DNA of 64,000 bases from Betaproteobacteria bacterium HGW-Betaproteobacteria-16 (lineage in GTDB: Bacteria > Pseudomonadota > Gammaproteobacteria > Burkholderiales > Burkholderiaceae_C). The notes under the pieces were generated by a model. The model was not told the DNA's origin. It saw nothing but the letters and a program-made list of their open reading frames with translations, and did not search any database. The position numbers and the translations under genes are program-made. Positions 1 through 9,053 of the stretch are shown here, one piece after another. The stretch's first letter is position 1, and each line of letters opens with the position of its first letter. The stretch is taken from the NCBI GenBank assembly GCA_002840835.1, contig PHCQ01000002.1, positions 62,001 to 126,000 of the forward strand, read 5' to 3'.

Positions 1-438
1 GCATCGGAATGCAACAGGGCAACTGCACAGAACCGAGCGGGTTCGACTGCTTGATCGCCAAGCCGGAACCAAAGGGTTTACCCGAGGCCACGATTTTCAA
101 ATGTGCACTATATTGCACAAAACGCTGACACAGATTCCACAGCAGGGCGCGCCAAGTTGGGCGCAACGGAGACAGTGAAGAGCAAAGTCATACTCATGTC
201 AAAAATGCAATATAGAGCATCCTCCCCTACGGACACCTCAAGCCTAGACGCTTGTGAACAGTCTCAAAGCTGCACAACACTACCCGGCTCACCCTCGGCT
301 TTGACCGCCCAGGCGAAACAGAATTAAATTCACACCTCAACAATTCAGGTCTCAAGTACGGGTAATTCTGGATCGCCAACCCGAAACCACCCGTCTAAAG
401 TCAATCGCATCCCGGCCAACCACCCACAGGAGAATTTC
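1..438. promoter_or_regulatory. Upstream regulatory region of the Liv-type transporter; no convincing gene
   Basis: No credible coding sequence is visible; a 74-codon frame at 103-327 has no ribosome-binding site and low-complexity composition. The region holds a dyad TGTGCACTATATTGCACA at 102-119. A second near copy on the minus strand, TGCTCTATATTGCA at 206-219, matches the core of the first at 13 of 14 positions. Both resemble NtrC-type enhancer sites of the GCAC-TATATT-GTGC kind, as I recall them from glnA promoters. The ribosome-binding site AGGAG lies just before the ATG at 439. No clear sigma-70 promoter was found. Confidence 0.5.
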
Positions 439-1626
439 ATGACCACCCGCCGAATTGTTCTTACCCGCAGTGCCGCCGTGATAGGCGCCGCTTCCTCTGG
501 CTTGCTGCTGCCCCAGATCGTGCGAGCCCAGTCTGACAAAGTCCGCGTGGGTTTCATGCTGCCCTATACAGGCACCTTTGCCCAGCTCGGTGTGGCGATT
601 GAAAACGGCTTCCGTATGGCGCTCAATGAACAGGGTGGCAAGCTGGGCGGGCGTGAGATCGAGTTCTTCAAGGTGGACGACGAATCGAACCCGGCCAAGG
701 GGATCGAGAACGCCACCCGCCTGGTCCAGCGCGACAAGGTGGATGTGCTGGTGGGCACCGTGCATTCCGGTGTGCAGATGGGCATTCACAAGGTGGCCCG
801 CGACAGCGGGGTGCTCAACCTGATTCCCAACGCTGGCGTGCATGTGGCCACCCGCGCCCAATGTTCACCCAATGTGTTCCGCACCTCGTTCTCCAATTCC
901 CAGCCCACACTGGCGCTGGGCAAGGCGATGGTGGAACGCGGTCACAAAAAGGCGGTGTGGATCACCTGGAACTACGCGGCCGGTGAAGAAGCCTACGAAG
1001 GTTTCGAGAAGAGCTACACCGAAGCTGGCGGCACCATTGTCAAGAAGCTGGGCCTGCCCTTCCCGAACGTGGAATTCCAGGCGCTGCTGACCGAGATCGC
1101 TTCACTCAACCCGGACGCCGTGGCCTGCTTCTTCGCTGGCGGTGGCGCTGCGAAGTTCCTGCGCGACTACGCCGCAGCCGGCCTGAACAAGAACATCCAG
1201 CTTTACGGCTCGGGCTTCCTGACCGAAGGCGTGCTGGAGGCCGCCGGCCCTGCCGCCGATGGCGTGCTGACCACCATGCACTACAGCGATTCGCTGGACA
1301 CGCCCCGCAACAAACAGTTCCGCCTGGACTACGCCAAAACCTTCCGTGCCCAGCCCGACGTGTACGCGGTGCAGGGCTACGACACGGGCCTGCTGCTGAT
1401 CAAGGGTGCCAACGCGGTCAAAGGCGATATCAGCAACAAGAAGGCGCTGTACGCTGCCATGGAAGGTGCCGAGATTGACAGCCCACGCGGCAAATGGACG
1501 ATGAGCAAGGCCCACAACCCGATCCAGGACATGTACCTGCGCAAGGTCGAAAACAAGGAAAACAAGGTGATCGGCATTGCGCAAAAGGCCGTGGCCGACC
1601 CGGCCACCGGCTGCCGCATGGGCTAA
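439..1626 (+). CDS. Branched-chain amino-acid-type ABC transporter substrate-binding protein
   Basis: This 395-aa periplasmic binding protein belongs to the LivJ/Leu-Ile-Val-binding family (Peripla_BP_6). It captures a small ligand and delivers it to the permease pair encoded downstream. The N-terminus has two arginines (TTRRIVLTRS), a hydrophobic stretch and a probable cleavage after about residue 30 (VRAQS), so it is exported and may use the Tat pathway. The mature part begins with the family-typical KVRVGFMLPYTGTFAQLG and has the usual length. The ATG has a good AGGAG ribosome-binding site. The four following genes complete a Liv-type transporter. Substrate cannot be read from sequence; family members carry branched-chain amino acids, urea, amides or aromatic acids, and the nearby pobA makes an aromatic acid a fair guess. 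Confidence 0.9.
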   Translation: MTTRRIVLTRSAAVIGAASSGLLLPQIVRAQSDKVRVGFMLPYTGTFAQLGVAIENGFRMALNEQGGKLGGREIEFFKVDDESNPAKGIENATRLVQRDKVDVLVGTVHSGVQMGIHKVARDSGVLNLIPNAGVHVATRAQCSPNVFRTSFSNSQPTLALGKAMVERGHKKAVWITWNYAAGEEAYEGFEKSYTEAGGTIVKKLGLPFPNVEFQALLTEIASLNPDAVACFFAGGGAAKFLRDYAAAGLNKNIQLYGSGFLTEGVLEAAGPAADGVLTTMHYSDSLDTPRNKQFRLDYAKTFRAQPDVYAVQGYDTGLLLIKGANAVKGDISNKKALYAAMEGAEIDSPRGKWTMSKAHNPIQDMYLRKVENKENKVIGIAQKAVADPATGCRMG

Positions 1627-1661
1627 GAGGCCTCGCGTTCTTTTCACGCGACCGTGTGCCG

Positions 1662-1696
1662 CAGACCAGCGCTTGAACGGCGCTGGTCTGTTTTTT
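1662..1696 (+). terminator. Strong intrinsic terminator inside the transporter operon
   Basis: A perfect 11-bp stem (CAGACCAGCGC at 1662-1672, loop of seven, GCGCTGGTCTG at 1680-1690) is followed by six T. It lies between the binding-protein gene and the first permease gene. Partial read-through here would give more binding protein than membrane components, which is the usual stoichiometry for such transporters. Confidence 0.9.
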
Positions 1697-1733
1697 GCAC
1701 GCGTGTCCAGCACCTGTCCAACGCCCCTGCCCC

Positions 1734-2597
1734 ATGGATTTCGCCAACTTACTGATCCAGCTGCTCAACAGCCTGCAATACGGCCTGTTGCTGTTCATGC
1801 TCGCTGCGGGCCTGACCCTGATCTTCGGCATCATGGGCGTGGTCAATCTCGCACATGGCAGCTTCTACATGCTGGGCGCTTACTTGGCCTGGTTCCTCGC
1901 GTCACAGCTGGGTAGCCTGGTGCTGGCGATCATTGTGGGCACCTTGATTGCGGTGGTGCTGGGCTGGCTGTTGGAGTGGCTGCTGTTCCGGCATTTCTAT
2001 CACCGAGACCACCTGGATCAGGTGTTGCTCACCTTCGGCCTGATCTACATCTTTGAAGAGATGCGCTCCATCTTCTGGGGCGACGACGTGCACGCTGTTC
2101 AGGTGCCAGAGATGCTGAACTGGTCGATTCCGCTCACCGAAAACCTCTCTTATCCCATCTACCGGTTGGTCATGTCGGGCATCTGCATTGCGTTGGCGCT
2201 GGGCCTGTACCTGCTGATCTCCAAAACCCGCCTGGGCATGAAGATCCGCGCGGGCGCTTTCAACCGCGAAATGACCGAAGCCCTGGGCATCAACATCCGG
2301 CTCATTCACGGCGTGGTGTTTGCGCTCGGCGTGGCGCTCGCGGCCATCGCCGGCATGATCGCGTCGCCCATTGCCAGCGTCTACCCCGGCATGGGCAGCT
2401 CGGTGTTGATCATGTGCTTCGTGGTGGTGGTGATCGGCGGCATCGGTTCGGTGCGCGGGGCGCTTGTGGCCGCGTTGCTGGTGGGCCTGGTGGACACCTT
2501 CGGCAAGGTGCTGGTCCCGCAGATCGCGGGCATGGCGGTGTACATGCTGATGGCCGTGGTGCTCCTGTACAAGCCTGAAGGCTTGTTCAAGCAATAG
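1734..2597 (+). CDS. Branched-chain amino-acid-type ABC transporter permease (LivH family)
   Basis: This inner-membrane permease has 287 aa and belongs to the LivH family. The ATG at 1734 (MDFANLLIQLLNSLQ) is preferred over an upstream in-frame start at 1695, which would overlap the terminator. About eight hydrophobic segments are visible. The family-typical stretch AAGLTLIFGIMGVVNLAHG lies near residues 22-40, and GGIGSVRGALVAALLVGLVDT lies near the C-terminus. It pairs with the LivM-type permease whose start is only 7 bases after this stop. It is very likely co-transcribed with the rest of the transporter. Confidence 0.93.
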   Translation: MDFANLLIQLLNSLQYGLLLFMLAAGLTLIFGIMGVVNLAHGSFYMLGAYLAWFLASQLGSLVLAIIVGTLIAVVLGWLLEWLLFRHFYHRDHLDQVLLTFGLIYIFEEMRSIFWGDDVHAVQVPEMLNWSIPLTENLSYPIYRLVMSGICIALALGLYLLISKTRLGMKIRAGAFNREMTEALGINIRLIHGVVFALGVALAAIAGMIASPIASVYPGMGSSVLIMCFVVVVIGGIGSVRGALVAALLVGLVDTFGKVLVPQIAGMAVYMLMAVVLLYKPEGLFKQ

Positions 2598-2604
2598 GAC
2601 CAAG

Positions 2605-3600
2605 ATGAGTTCCCCCAAAGCCCAACTCGAAAAACTGCCCAAGGGTGTGCAGGTGCTGCTGGCGCTCGGCGCACTGGCGCTGGCCGTGTTCCCGTTCGTG
2701 CCACTCACCGGCTCCGACTTCTACCTGCAGATGCTCTCGCAGATGATGATCCTGGCGATCTTCGCCATGAGCCTGGACCTGCTGCAAGGCGTCACCGGCA
2801 TGGTCTCGCTGGGGCACGCGGCCTATTTCGGGCTCGCGGGCTATGCCCTGGCTTTCATCACGCCGGCAGACACCCCCATCAGCCTGTGGTGGGCACTGCC
2901 CGCATCGGCATTGGGCGCGGGACTGGCGGCGCTGATCATTGGTTTCTTCGTGGTGCGCACCCACGGCATCTATTTCATCATGGTGACCATGGCATTCGCG
3001 CAGATGGTGTTCTTCCTGTTCTTCGACAACAAGACGCTGGGTGGCTCAGACGGCATCTATGTCTACTTCCGGCCCGATGCCTCCATCTTCGGCTGGCAGG
3101 TGGTCGACCTGGAGAACAAGACCACCTTCTTCTACTTCACGTTGCTGTTGCTGGTGCTGGTCTACCTGTTTCTAAGGCGCCTGCTGTTCTCGCCGTTTGG
3201 CCGTGTGCTTGCTGGCATTCGCGTGAATGAACACCGCATGCGGGCCGTGGGTTATGGCACCTTCGGCTACAAGCTCGCCGCCTTTACCCTGGCGGGCACG
3301 CTGGCTGGCGTGGCGGGTTTCCTGTGGGCGGCACAAACCGGCTACGTGAACCCCGAACTCATGGGCTTTCACATGAGCGCTCACGCGATCATGATGATCA
3401 TCCTGGGCGGCATGGGCAACTTTGCCGGTGCCATCGTAGGCGCCTTCGCTTTCGAATATGTGATGCACTTCTTAAAAGACCACACCAAGCACTGGCAGCT
3501 GCTGATGGGTGGCTTCATCGTGCTGGTGGTGCTGGTCGCACCCCGCGGCCTGCTGGGCCTTGGTGAACGCCTCTTTGGCAAGCGCGGAGGCACGGCATGA
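2605..3600 (+). CDS. Branched-chain amino-acid-type ABC transporter permease (LivM family)
   Basis: This is the second inner-membrane permease, 331 aa, of the LivM family. It has several transmembrane segments and the family-typical TGMVSLGHAAYFGLAGYALA and GGMGNFAGAIVGAF motifs. The start follows an AGGA ribosome-binding site 7 bases after the LivH stop. The stop overlaps the next start (ATGA), indicating translational coupling to the ATPase. With the LivH partner it forms the translocation pore. Confidence 0.93.
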   Translation: MSSPKAQLEKLPKGVQVLLALGALALAVFPFVPLTGSDFYLQMLSQMMILAIFAMSLDLLQGVTGMVSLGHAAYFGLAGYALAFITPADTPISLWWALPASALGAGLAALIIGFFVVRTHGIYFIMVTMAFAQMVFFLFFDNKTLGGSDGIYVYFRPDASIFGWQVVDLENKTTFFYFTLLLLVLVYLFLRRLLFSPFGRVLAGIRVNEHRMRAVGYGTFGYKLAAFTLAGTLAGVAGFLWAAQTGYVNPELMGFHMSAHAIMMIILGGMGNFAGAIVGAFAFEYVMHFLKDHTKHWQLLMGGFIVLVVLVAPRGLLGLGERLFGKRGGTA

Positions 3601-4358
3601 GCGATCTTCTGCTGTCTGCTCACCACCTCACCAAGCGGTTCGGCGGCCTGGCCGCTGTGAATGATGTGTCTGTGGACCTGTTCCGCGACCGCATCCACGC
3701 CGTCATCGGCCCCAATGGCGCAGGCAAATCCACGCTGACCAACCTGCTCTCTGGCGACCTGCCCCCCACCACAGGCCAGATCACGCTCAACGGCCGCGAA
3801 ACGGCCGGCAAGAAACCGGAAACCATCTCCCGCCTGGGCCTGGGGCGCAGCTACCAGAAGACCAACATCTTTCTGCCGTTTACCGTCTGGGACAACGTGC
3901 GCCTGGCCGCGCAGTCGCGCGAACGGCATGCCCCATGGAACCCGCTGCGCTGGTTGTCTTCGGCCAGCGCCATGCCGGGCGTGAACCAGCGCTGTGAGCG
4001 CGCCCTGGAACTGGCGGGCCTGACCGCGCGCGCCCACACCGTGGCCGCCACCATCAGCCACGGCGAGCAGCGCCAGTTGGAAATCGCCATGACCCTGGCC
4101 ACCGAACCCACCGTGCTGCTGCTGGACGAACCCCTGGCCGGCATGGGACAGGCCGAGGCTGAAAGCATGGTGGCCCTGCTGCTCAAGATCAAGAAGGACC
4201 ACGCCATGATGCTGGTCGAACACGACATGGACGCGGTGTTCACCCTGGCCGACCAGCTCACCGTGATGGTCAACGGACAGGTCATTGCCACTGGAACACC
4301 GGCAGAAGTGCGTGCCGACCCTACAGTGCAAGCGGCCTATCTGGGCGAGGAACACTGA
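3597..4358 (+). CDS. ABC transporter ATP-binding protein (LivG family)
   Basis: This 253-aa cytoplasmic ATPase of the LivG type energises the transporter. Walker A GPNGAGKST lies near residues 39-47, signature SHGEQRQLE near 157, Walker B VLLLDEPLAGM near 178-188, and the switch histidine in MLVEHDMD. The C-terminal extension TGTPAEVRADPTVQAAYLG is characteristic of LivG. The start overlaps the stop of the LivM gene by four bases. Confidence 0.94.
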   Translation: MSDLLLSAHHLTKRFGGLAAVNDVSVDLFRDRIHAVIGPNGAGKSTLTNLLSGDLPPTTGQITLNGRETAGKKPETISRLGLGRSYQKTNIFLPFTVWDNVRLAAQSRERHAPWNPLRWLSSASAMPGVNQRCERALELAGLTARAHTVAATISHGEQRQLEIAMTLATEPTVLLLDEPLAGMGQAEAESMVALLLKIKKDHAMMLVEHDMDAVFTLADQLTVMVNGQVIATGTPAEVRADPTVQAAYLGEEH

Positions 4359-4406
4359 GATGACAGCACAGCATCTTTTCGCCTGTCGCGATGCGGAGCC
4401 CAGGCC

Positions 4407-5123
4407 ATGAGCACGATCAACCTGATCGAAGCCAAGGGCCTGCACACCCACTACGGCGCCAGCCACATCCTGCGCGGCATCGACTTCACGGTGGCGCCCG
4501 GGCAGACCATCGGCCTGATGGGACGCAACGGCATGGGCAAGACCACGTTGCTGAAATCCCTGATGGGCATTGTCAAACCCAGTGGCGGCAGCGTGACCGT
4601 CAAGGGCAAGGCCATGACCGGCGCCCCCACTTTCGAAGTGGCTCGCCAGGGCATCGCCTACGTGCCCGAAGGTCGCGGCATCTTCGGCAACCTCAGCGTG
4701 AAGGAAAACCTGGTGATGTCGGCGCGTGCGGGCACCAGGGGCCAGCGCGACTGGACCTACGAGCGCGTGCTGGAGACCTTTCCCCGCCTGGCCGAGCGCC
4801 TGAATCACGGCGGCCAGCAGCTCAGCGGTGGCGAGCAGCAGATGCTCACCATCGGCCGCGCACTGATGACCAACCCGGACCTGCTCATCCTCGATGAAGC
4901 CACCGAAGGCCTGGCCCCATTGATCGCCCGCGAAATCTGGCGCATCTGCGGCCTGATCCGCGAGTCCGGCATCAGCAGCGTGATCGTCGACAAGAACTGG
5001 AAACACGTCACCCAGATCACCGACCGCAACGTGATTCTGGTCAAAGGCGAAGTGGTCTTCGATGGTGTCACCAGCGAACTGCTGGAAAAGCCGGAATTGC
5101 TGGAACAGTACCTGGGCGTGTGA
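4407..5123 (+). CDS. ABC transporter ATP-binding protein (LivF family)
   Basis: This is the second ATPase of the transporter, 238 aa, LivF type. Walker A GRNGMGKTT, signature QLSGGEQQM and Walker B LLILDEATEGLAP are intact. The switch region reads VIVDKNWKHV where LivF proteins commonly show a VEQN-like motif, so the canonical histidine is absent as usual for this subfamily. A 48-base gap separates it from the LivG gene, making it the only loosely spaced member. It is the last gene of the operon; the next gene is on the opposite strand and its stop is 15 bases away. Confidence 0.93.
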   Translation: MSTINLIEAKGLHTHYGASHILRGIDFTVAPGQTIGLMGRNGMGKTTLLKSLMGIVKPSGGSVTVKGKAMTGAPTFEVARQGIAYVPEGRGIFGNLSVKENLVMSARAGTRGQRDWTYERVLETFPRLAERLNHGGQQLSGGEQQMLTIGRALMTNPDLLILDEATEGLAPLIAREIWRICGLIRESGISSVIVDKNWKHVTQITDRNVILVKGEVVFDGVTSELLEKPELLEQYLGV

Positions 5124-5138
5124 CGCTGCCGACAAAGG

Positions 5139-5921
5139 TCACAGTAGCGGGCGCAGTTCTCTGGCGGCGTCAAGCAACAAGGGCAGCAAGTCGGTTTGCA
5201 GCGTCTGTGCCTCCAACCGATCAGGCGACGCCACCACATTGAGCGCGGCCACGGTTTTGCCCTGCATGTTGCGCAGGGGAACCGCGAGTGCATGCACGCC
5301 CAGTTCGTGCTCTTCGCTCGCAACACAGAAATCGTCTCGCCGCACGCGTTCAACCTCCGCACGCAAGCCCTTGTGGTCCACCGTCGTCTTGGGCGTGAGC
5401 CGGGCCAGTTCTCGCCCCTTGAGCCAGGCTGAGAAAGCGCTGCGCGACATCCCCGCCAGCAGCACCCGCCCTGTGGAGGTCGCATGCACCGGCAGGCGGG
5501 CGCCCAGGTGCAGCCCATAAGCCATGAGCCGCTGCCCACCCACGGACGCACTGCGCGCCACGATCACCACCTCGTCGCCGTCAAGCACCACCGCAGAGAA
5601 CGACTCCCGTGTCTGCGCGGCCAGGCGGTTGAGCGTAGGCTGCAGCAATCGAGGCAAGCGCGCTGAGGCCAAATAGCTGCCTGAGAACCGCAACACCTTG
5701 GCAGACAACCAGTAGTGACTGCCATCGGTGTCCAGATAGCCCAGATGCGCCAACGTGAGCAGATGGCGGCGCGCGGCAGCCCGCGTCAGGCCCGCGCGCT
5801 CGGCAGCCTGAGTGGCATTCAGGCGCTGGCGCTCGGTGTCAAAACTCTCCAGCACGGCCATGCCTTTGGCCATGCCTTCGATGAAGTCTGCTTTGGCGAT
5901 GGTGTGTGTGCTGAAGTCCAT
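5139..5921 (-). CDS. pobR: IclR-family transcriptional regulator, PobR/PcaR-like
   Basis: This 260-aa regulator has an N-terminal winged helix-turn-helix (about residues 14-75: FIEGMAKGMAVLESF, TQAAERAGLTRAAARRHLLTL) and a C-terminal IclR ligand-binding domain. The sequence resembles the PcaR/PobR/PcaU branch, which senses protocatechuate-pathway aromatics. The ATG at 5921 (MDFSTHTIAKADF) is chosen because the branch normally starts about here; an upstream in-frame start at 5969 is possible. It is divergent from pobA, the expected target, with about 180 bases between the starts. The symbol is assigned from family and context and is not certain. Confidence 0.85.
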   Translation of the reverse strand: MDFSTHTIAKADFIEGMAKGMAVLESFDTERQRLNATQAAERAGLTRAAARRHLLTLAHLGYLDTDGSHYWLSAKVLRFSGSYLASARLPRLLQPTLNRLAAQTRESFSAVVLDGDEVVIVARSASVGGQRLMAYGLHLGARLPVHATSTGRVLLAGMSRSAFSAWLKGRELARLTPKTTVDHKGLRAEVERVRRDDFCVASEEHELGVHALAVPLRNMQGKTVAALNVVASPDRLEAQTLQTDLLPLLLDAARELRPLL

Positions 5922-5960
5922 CGCAAGATTATGAATCGATGCGAACCGCTTTGCGCGGTG

Positions 5961-5989
5961 ATCGCACAACCGATCCGCTCAGCGCACAA
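5961..5989 (+). promoter_or_regulatory. Candidate PobR operator between pobR and pobA
   Basis: ATCGCACAA at 5961-5969 and CGCACAA again at 5983-5989 form direct repeats 20 bp apart, two helical turns. The first matches the right half of the PcaR/PcaU-type site (AATCGCACAA) as I remember it. Just upstream, ACCGC-TTTGC-GCGGT is a small dyad. The position in the divergent intergenic space fits autoregulation plus control of pobA. Confidence 0.45.
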
Positions 5990-6079
5990 ACTTGCCTGTT
6001 GGGCGTTGTCAGCAAAGGGTCGTCGACCTAACCTTGGTGAAGTTGACTTTAGCCCTGCTCTGCCCACTTCTGCGGGTGA

Positions 6080-7288
<1,209 letters not shown>

Positions 7289-7400
7289 AAGGCCACCCCC
7301 GCGTCGCTTCGCGCTACCCCCTCAACGGGGGCGATACCAGTGGCCCGGCAGAGCCGGTTCCACGGTATCTCTGGATGGGGCATTTCGCTCCGGAAAGTGT
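7289..7400. repeat. GC-rich intergenic element with nested hairpins
   Basis: The stretch after pobA contains CCCCC-TCAAC-GGGGG (7317-7331) and CCGGC-AGA-GCCGG (7345-7357) in a GC-rich context unlike coding sequence. I recall similar elements scattered between genes in Comamonadaceae genomes, but could not check. It may end pobA transcription, though there is no T run. Confidence 0.4.
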
Positions 7401-7449
7401 GCTCGCGCTGTCGCCGCCTTGCCTCTGTGCGTTTGAACTTGGCTGTACA

Positions 7450-7465
7450 TTGACGTGAACGTCAA
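7450..7465. promoter_or_regulatory. LiuR-like palindromic operator
   Basis: TTGACGTGAACGTCAA is a perfect palindrome with 7-bp arms and a 2-base centre. It matches the TTGACGT-NN-ACGTCAA form I know for LiuR, a MerR-family regulator of branched-chain acyl-CoA degradation in beta- and gammaproteobacteria. It ends 11 bases before the ATG of the CoA-transferase-family gene. Confidence 0.6.
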
Positions 7466-7476
7466 CCGGTACCGCC

Positions 7477-8394
7477 ATGTCCACACCCTCCCCTGTCCCG
7501 CCCAAGCCCCTAAAACCCCTGCGCGGTGTCCGCGTCCTGAGCCTCGCGCTCAACCTGCCCGGTCCGGCCGCCTTCATGCGCCTCAAGGCCATGGGCGCCA
7601 CCTGCGCCAAGGCCGAACCACCCGGCCCCAAGGGCGCGCCCGCCGGCACCAGTGGTGACCCGATGGGCCAGTACAACCCGACCGCCTACGCGACACTGCA
7701 CCAAGGCATCAAGGTACTGAGCATCGACCTGAAGACGGAAAAAGGCCAGGCGCGCCTGCACCAGGAACTGGCCCGTACCGATCTGCTGCTGACCTCTTTC
7801 CGTCCCTCGGCGCTGGCCAAGCTGGGCCTGGGCTGGAAGGCGCTGCACAAGGCCTACCCGCAGTTGTCTGTCGTGGCCATTGTGGGTGCACCCGGCGAGC
7901 GCGCCGAAGAGCCGGGGCACGACCTGACCTACCTGGCCGAGGCCGGCCTGGTCAACGACATGAGCCTGCCCGCTACCCTGTTCGCCGACATGGGCGGCGC
8001 CTTGATGGCCAGCGAAGCCGCACTGAAGGCCGTGTTGAACCAGCGCACCAGCGGCAAAGGCAGTTTTCAGGAAATGGCGCTGTCTGACGCGGCGGCCTGG
8101 CTGGCCCTGCCGCGAACCTGGGGCTTGACCCAGCCCACCGGCGCAGTGGGAGGTGCCCATGCAGGCTACCGGGTGTATGCGTGCAAAGACGGGCGCGTGG
8201 CGGTGGCCGCACTGGAGCCGCACTTTGCGGCCGCCCTGTGCAGGGTGGCGGGTGTGAATATGGCCGATCTGCGCGCGATGTTCCAGCCACAGACCCATGC
8301 ATCCATCACCGCCTTCTTCGCCGGCCAGACGCGCAAGCAACTCGACAAACTGGCCGCAGCCAACGACATCCCCCTGCACACCTTGCCGGCCTGA
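7477..8394 (+). CDS. CaiB/BaiF (class III) CoA-transferase family protein, short form
   Basis: This 305-aa protein starts with the family signature PLRGVRVLSLALNLPGPAA and resembles alpha-methylacyl-CoA racemases and class III CoA transferases, which move or epimerise acyl-CoA groups. Asp149 in the GHDLTY segment aligns with the catalytic aspartate of the family. Members are normally 360-420 aa; this one ends soon after the segment KLAAANDIPLHTLPA, so roughly 60 or more C-terminal residues are missing. The frame is open with a natural stop, so it is either a shortened functional branch or an old truncation. The LiuR-like palindrome upstream suggests a role in acyl-CoA metabolism. The exact substrate is unknown. 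Confidence 0.8.
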   Translation: MSTPSPVPPKPLKPLRGVRVLSLALNLPGPAAFMRLKAMGATCAKAEPPGPKGAPAGTSGDPMGQYNPTAYATLHQGIKVLSIDLKTEKGQARLHQELARTDLLLTSFRPSALAKLGLGWKALHKAYPQLSVVAIVGAPGERAEEPGHDLTYLAEAGLVNDMSLPATLFADMGGALMASEAALKAVLNQRTSGKGSFQEMALSDAAAWLALPRTWGLTQPTGAVGGAHAGYRVYACKDGRVAVAALEPHFAAALCRVAGVNMADLRAMFQPQTHASITAFFAGQTRKQLDKLAAANDIPLHTLPA

Positions 8395-8423
8395 GAGGCC
8401 AAGGGCCTTGTTTCTGTGCCCGT

Positions 8424-9047
8424 TCAGCGCATGGGCTCGGGCGACACCACCCGGCGGGCCCATGCCGGCAACGGGTCGACCTGCCAGATCAGTTCGCCAC
8501 CCCGCAGCCGCGCCACCATGCGCGGTGGCTGAAACACCTGGTCCGGCGGTTGCGACGTGTCGTAGAGCAAGGCCAGATCGGCCCGCCGCACCGCCACGCT
8601 CAGGTGCCGCACCGTGCGCGGGTAGCGCGCCAGCACACGCTCGGGTGGCACAAAGTGCCCGCCTTCATCCACACGCTGGTTCACACGGTCCAGCAGTTGC
8701 TGCGGGTCTTCCACACACACCACGAGCAGCACCACAGAGAAGCCGGCTCGCCGGGCTGCGGCCATCAAATCGAGCTTGGAGGTGTGAGAAAACACCGTCT
8801 CGCTGGCAAACGAACGGCCTTCGGCAAAGCACTGCGCCCGCCGCTCATCCGTCCATTGGCGCGCCTGCCGCGAGCGTTCGGCAGGGTCAGTCACATGCTG
8901 CAGGTGGGCCGCCTCGTGCAGGTCGGCATTGACGAATTCGGCATCGGCAGGAATCAGGCCCTGGGCCACCGCACTGCGATAGAGCGTGGACTTGCCCGCG
9001 CCGTTGGGCCCGGCCAGCAGGTAAAAAACCGGAGCGGCCAAAGACAA
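8424..9047 (-). CDS. Zeta-toxin-like P-loop kinase
   Basis: This 207-aa protein has the N-terminal P-loop GPNGAGKST at residues 13-21, followed by a NADLHEAA segment, a SETVFSH segment and basic residues later on, the layout of small zeta/PezT-like kinases. Characterised zeta toxins phosphorylate UDP-N-acetylglucosamine and block wall synthesis; that activity is inferred, not seen. The start lies 6 bases after the stop of a ParD-like antitoxin gene, so the two form an operon. The partner is not an epsilon-type antitoxin, which makes the pairing non-canonical. A non-toxic P-loop kinase role remains possible. Confidence 0.75.
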   Translation of the reverse strand: MSLAAPVFYLLAGPNGAGKSTLYRSAVAQGLIPADAEFVNADLHEAAHLQHVTDPAERSRQARQWTDERRAQCFAEGRSFASETVFSHTSKLDLMAAARRAGFSVVLLVVCVEDPQQLLDRVNQRVDEGGHFVPPERVLARYPRTVRHLSVAVRRADLALLYDTSQPPDQVFQPPRMVARLRGGELIWQVDPLPAWARRVVSPEPMR

Positions 9048-9053
9048 GCGGCT

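Noticed and set aside
286..299. GG-N10-GC pattern as a possible sigma-54 promoter upstream of the Liv-type operon
   Set aside because: Only the GG and GC dinucleotides match; the flanking bases do not fit TGGCAC-N5-TTGC, and such a pair is common by chance.
103..327. A 74-codon plus-strand frame in the left flank
   Set aside because: No ribosome-binding site, no family resemblance, and it overlaps both NtrC-like dyads.
3381..5135. A 584-codon open frame antisense to livM-livG-livF
   Set aside because: Runs through three well-supported genes and has low-complexity His/Gln/Gly-rich composition.
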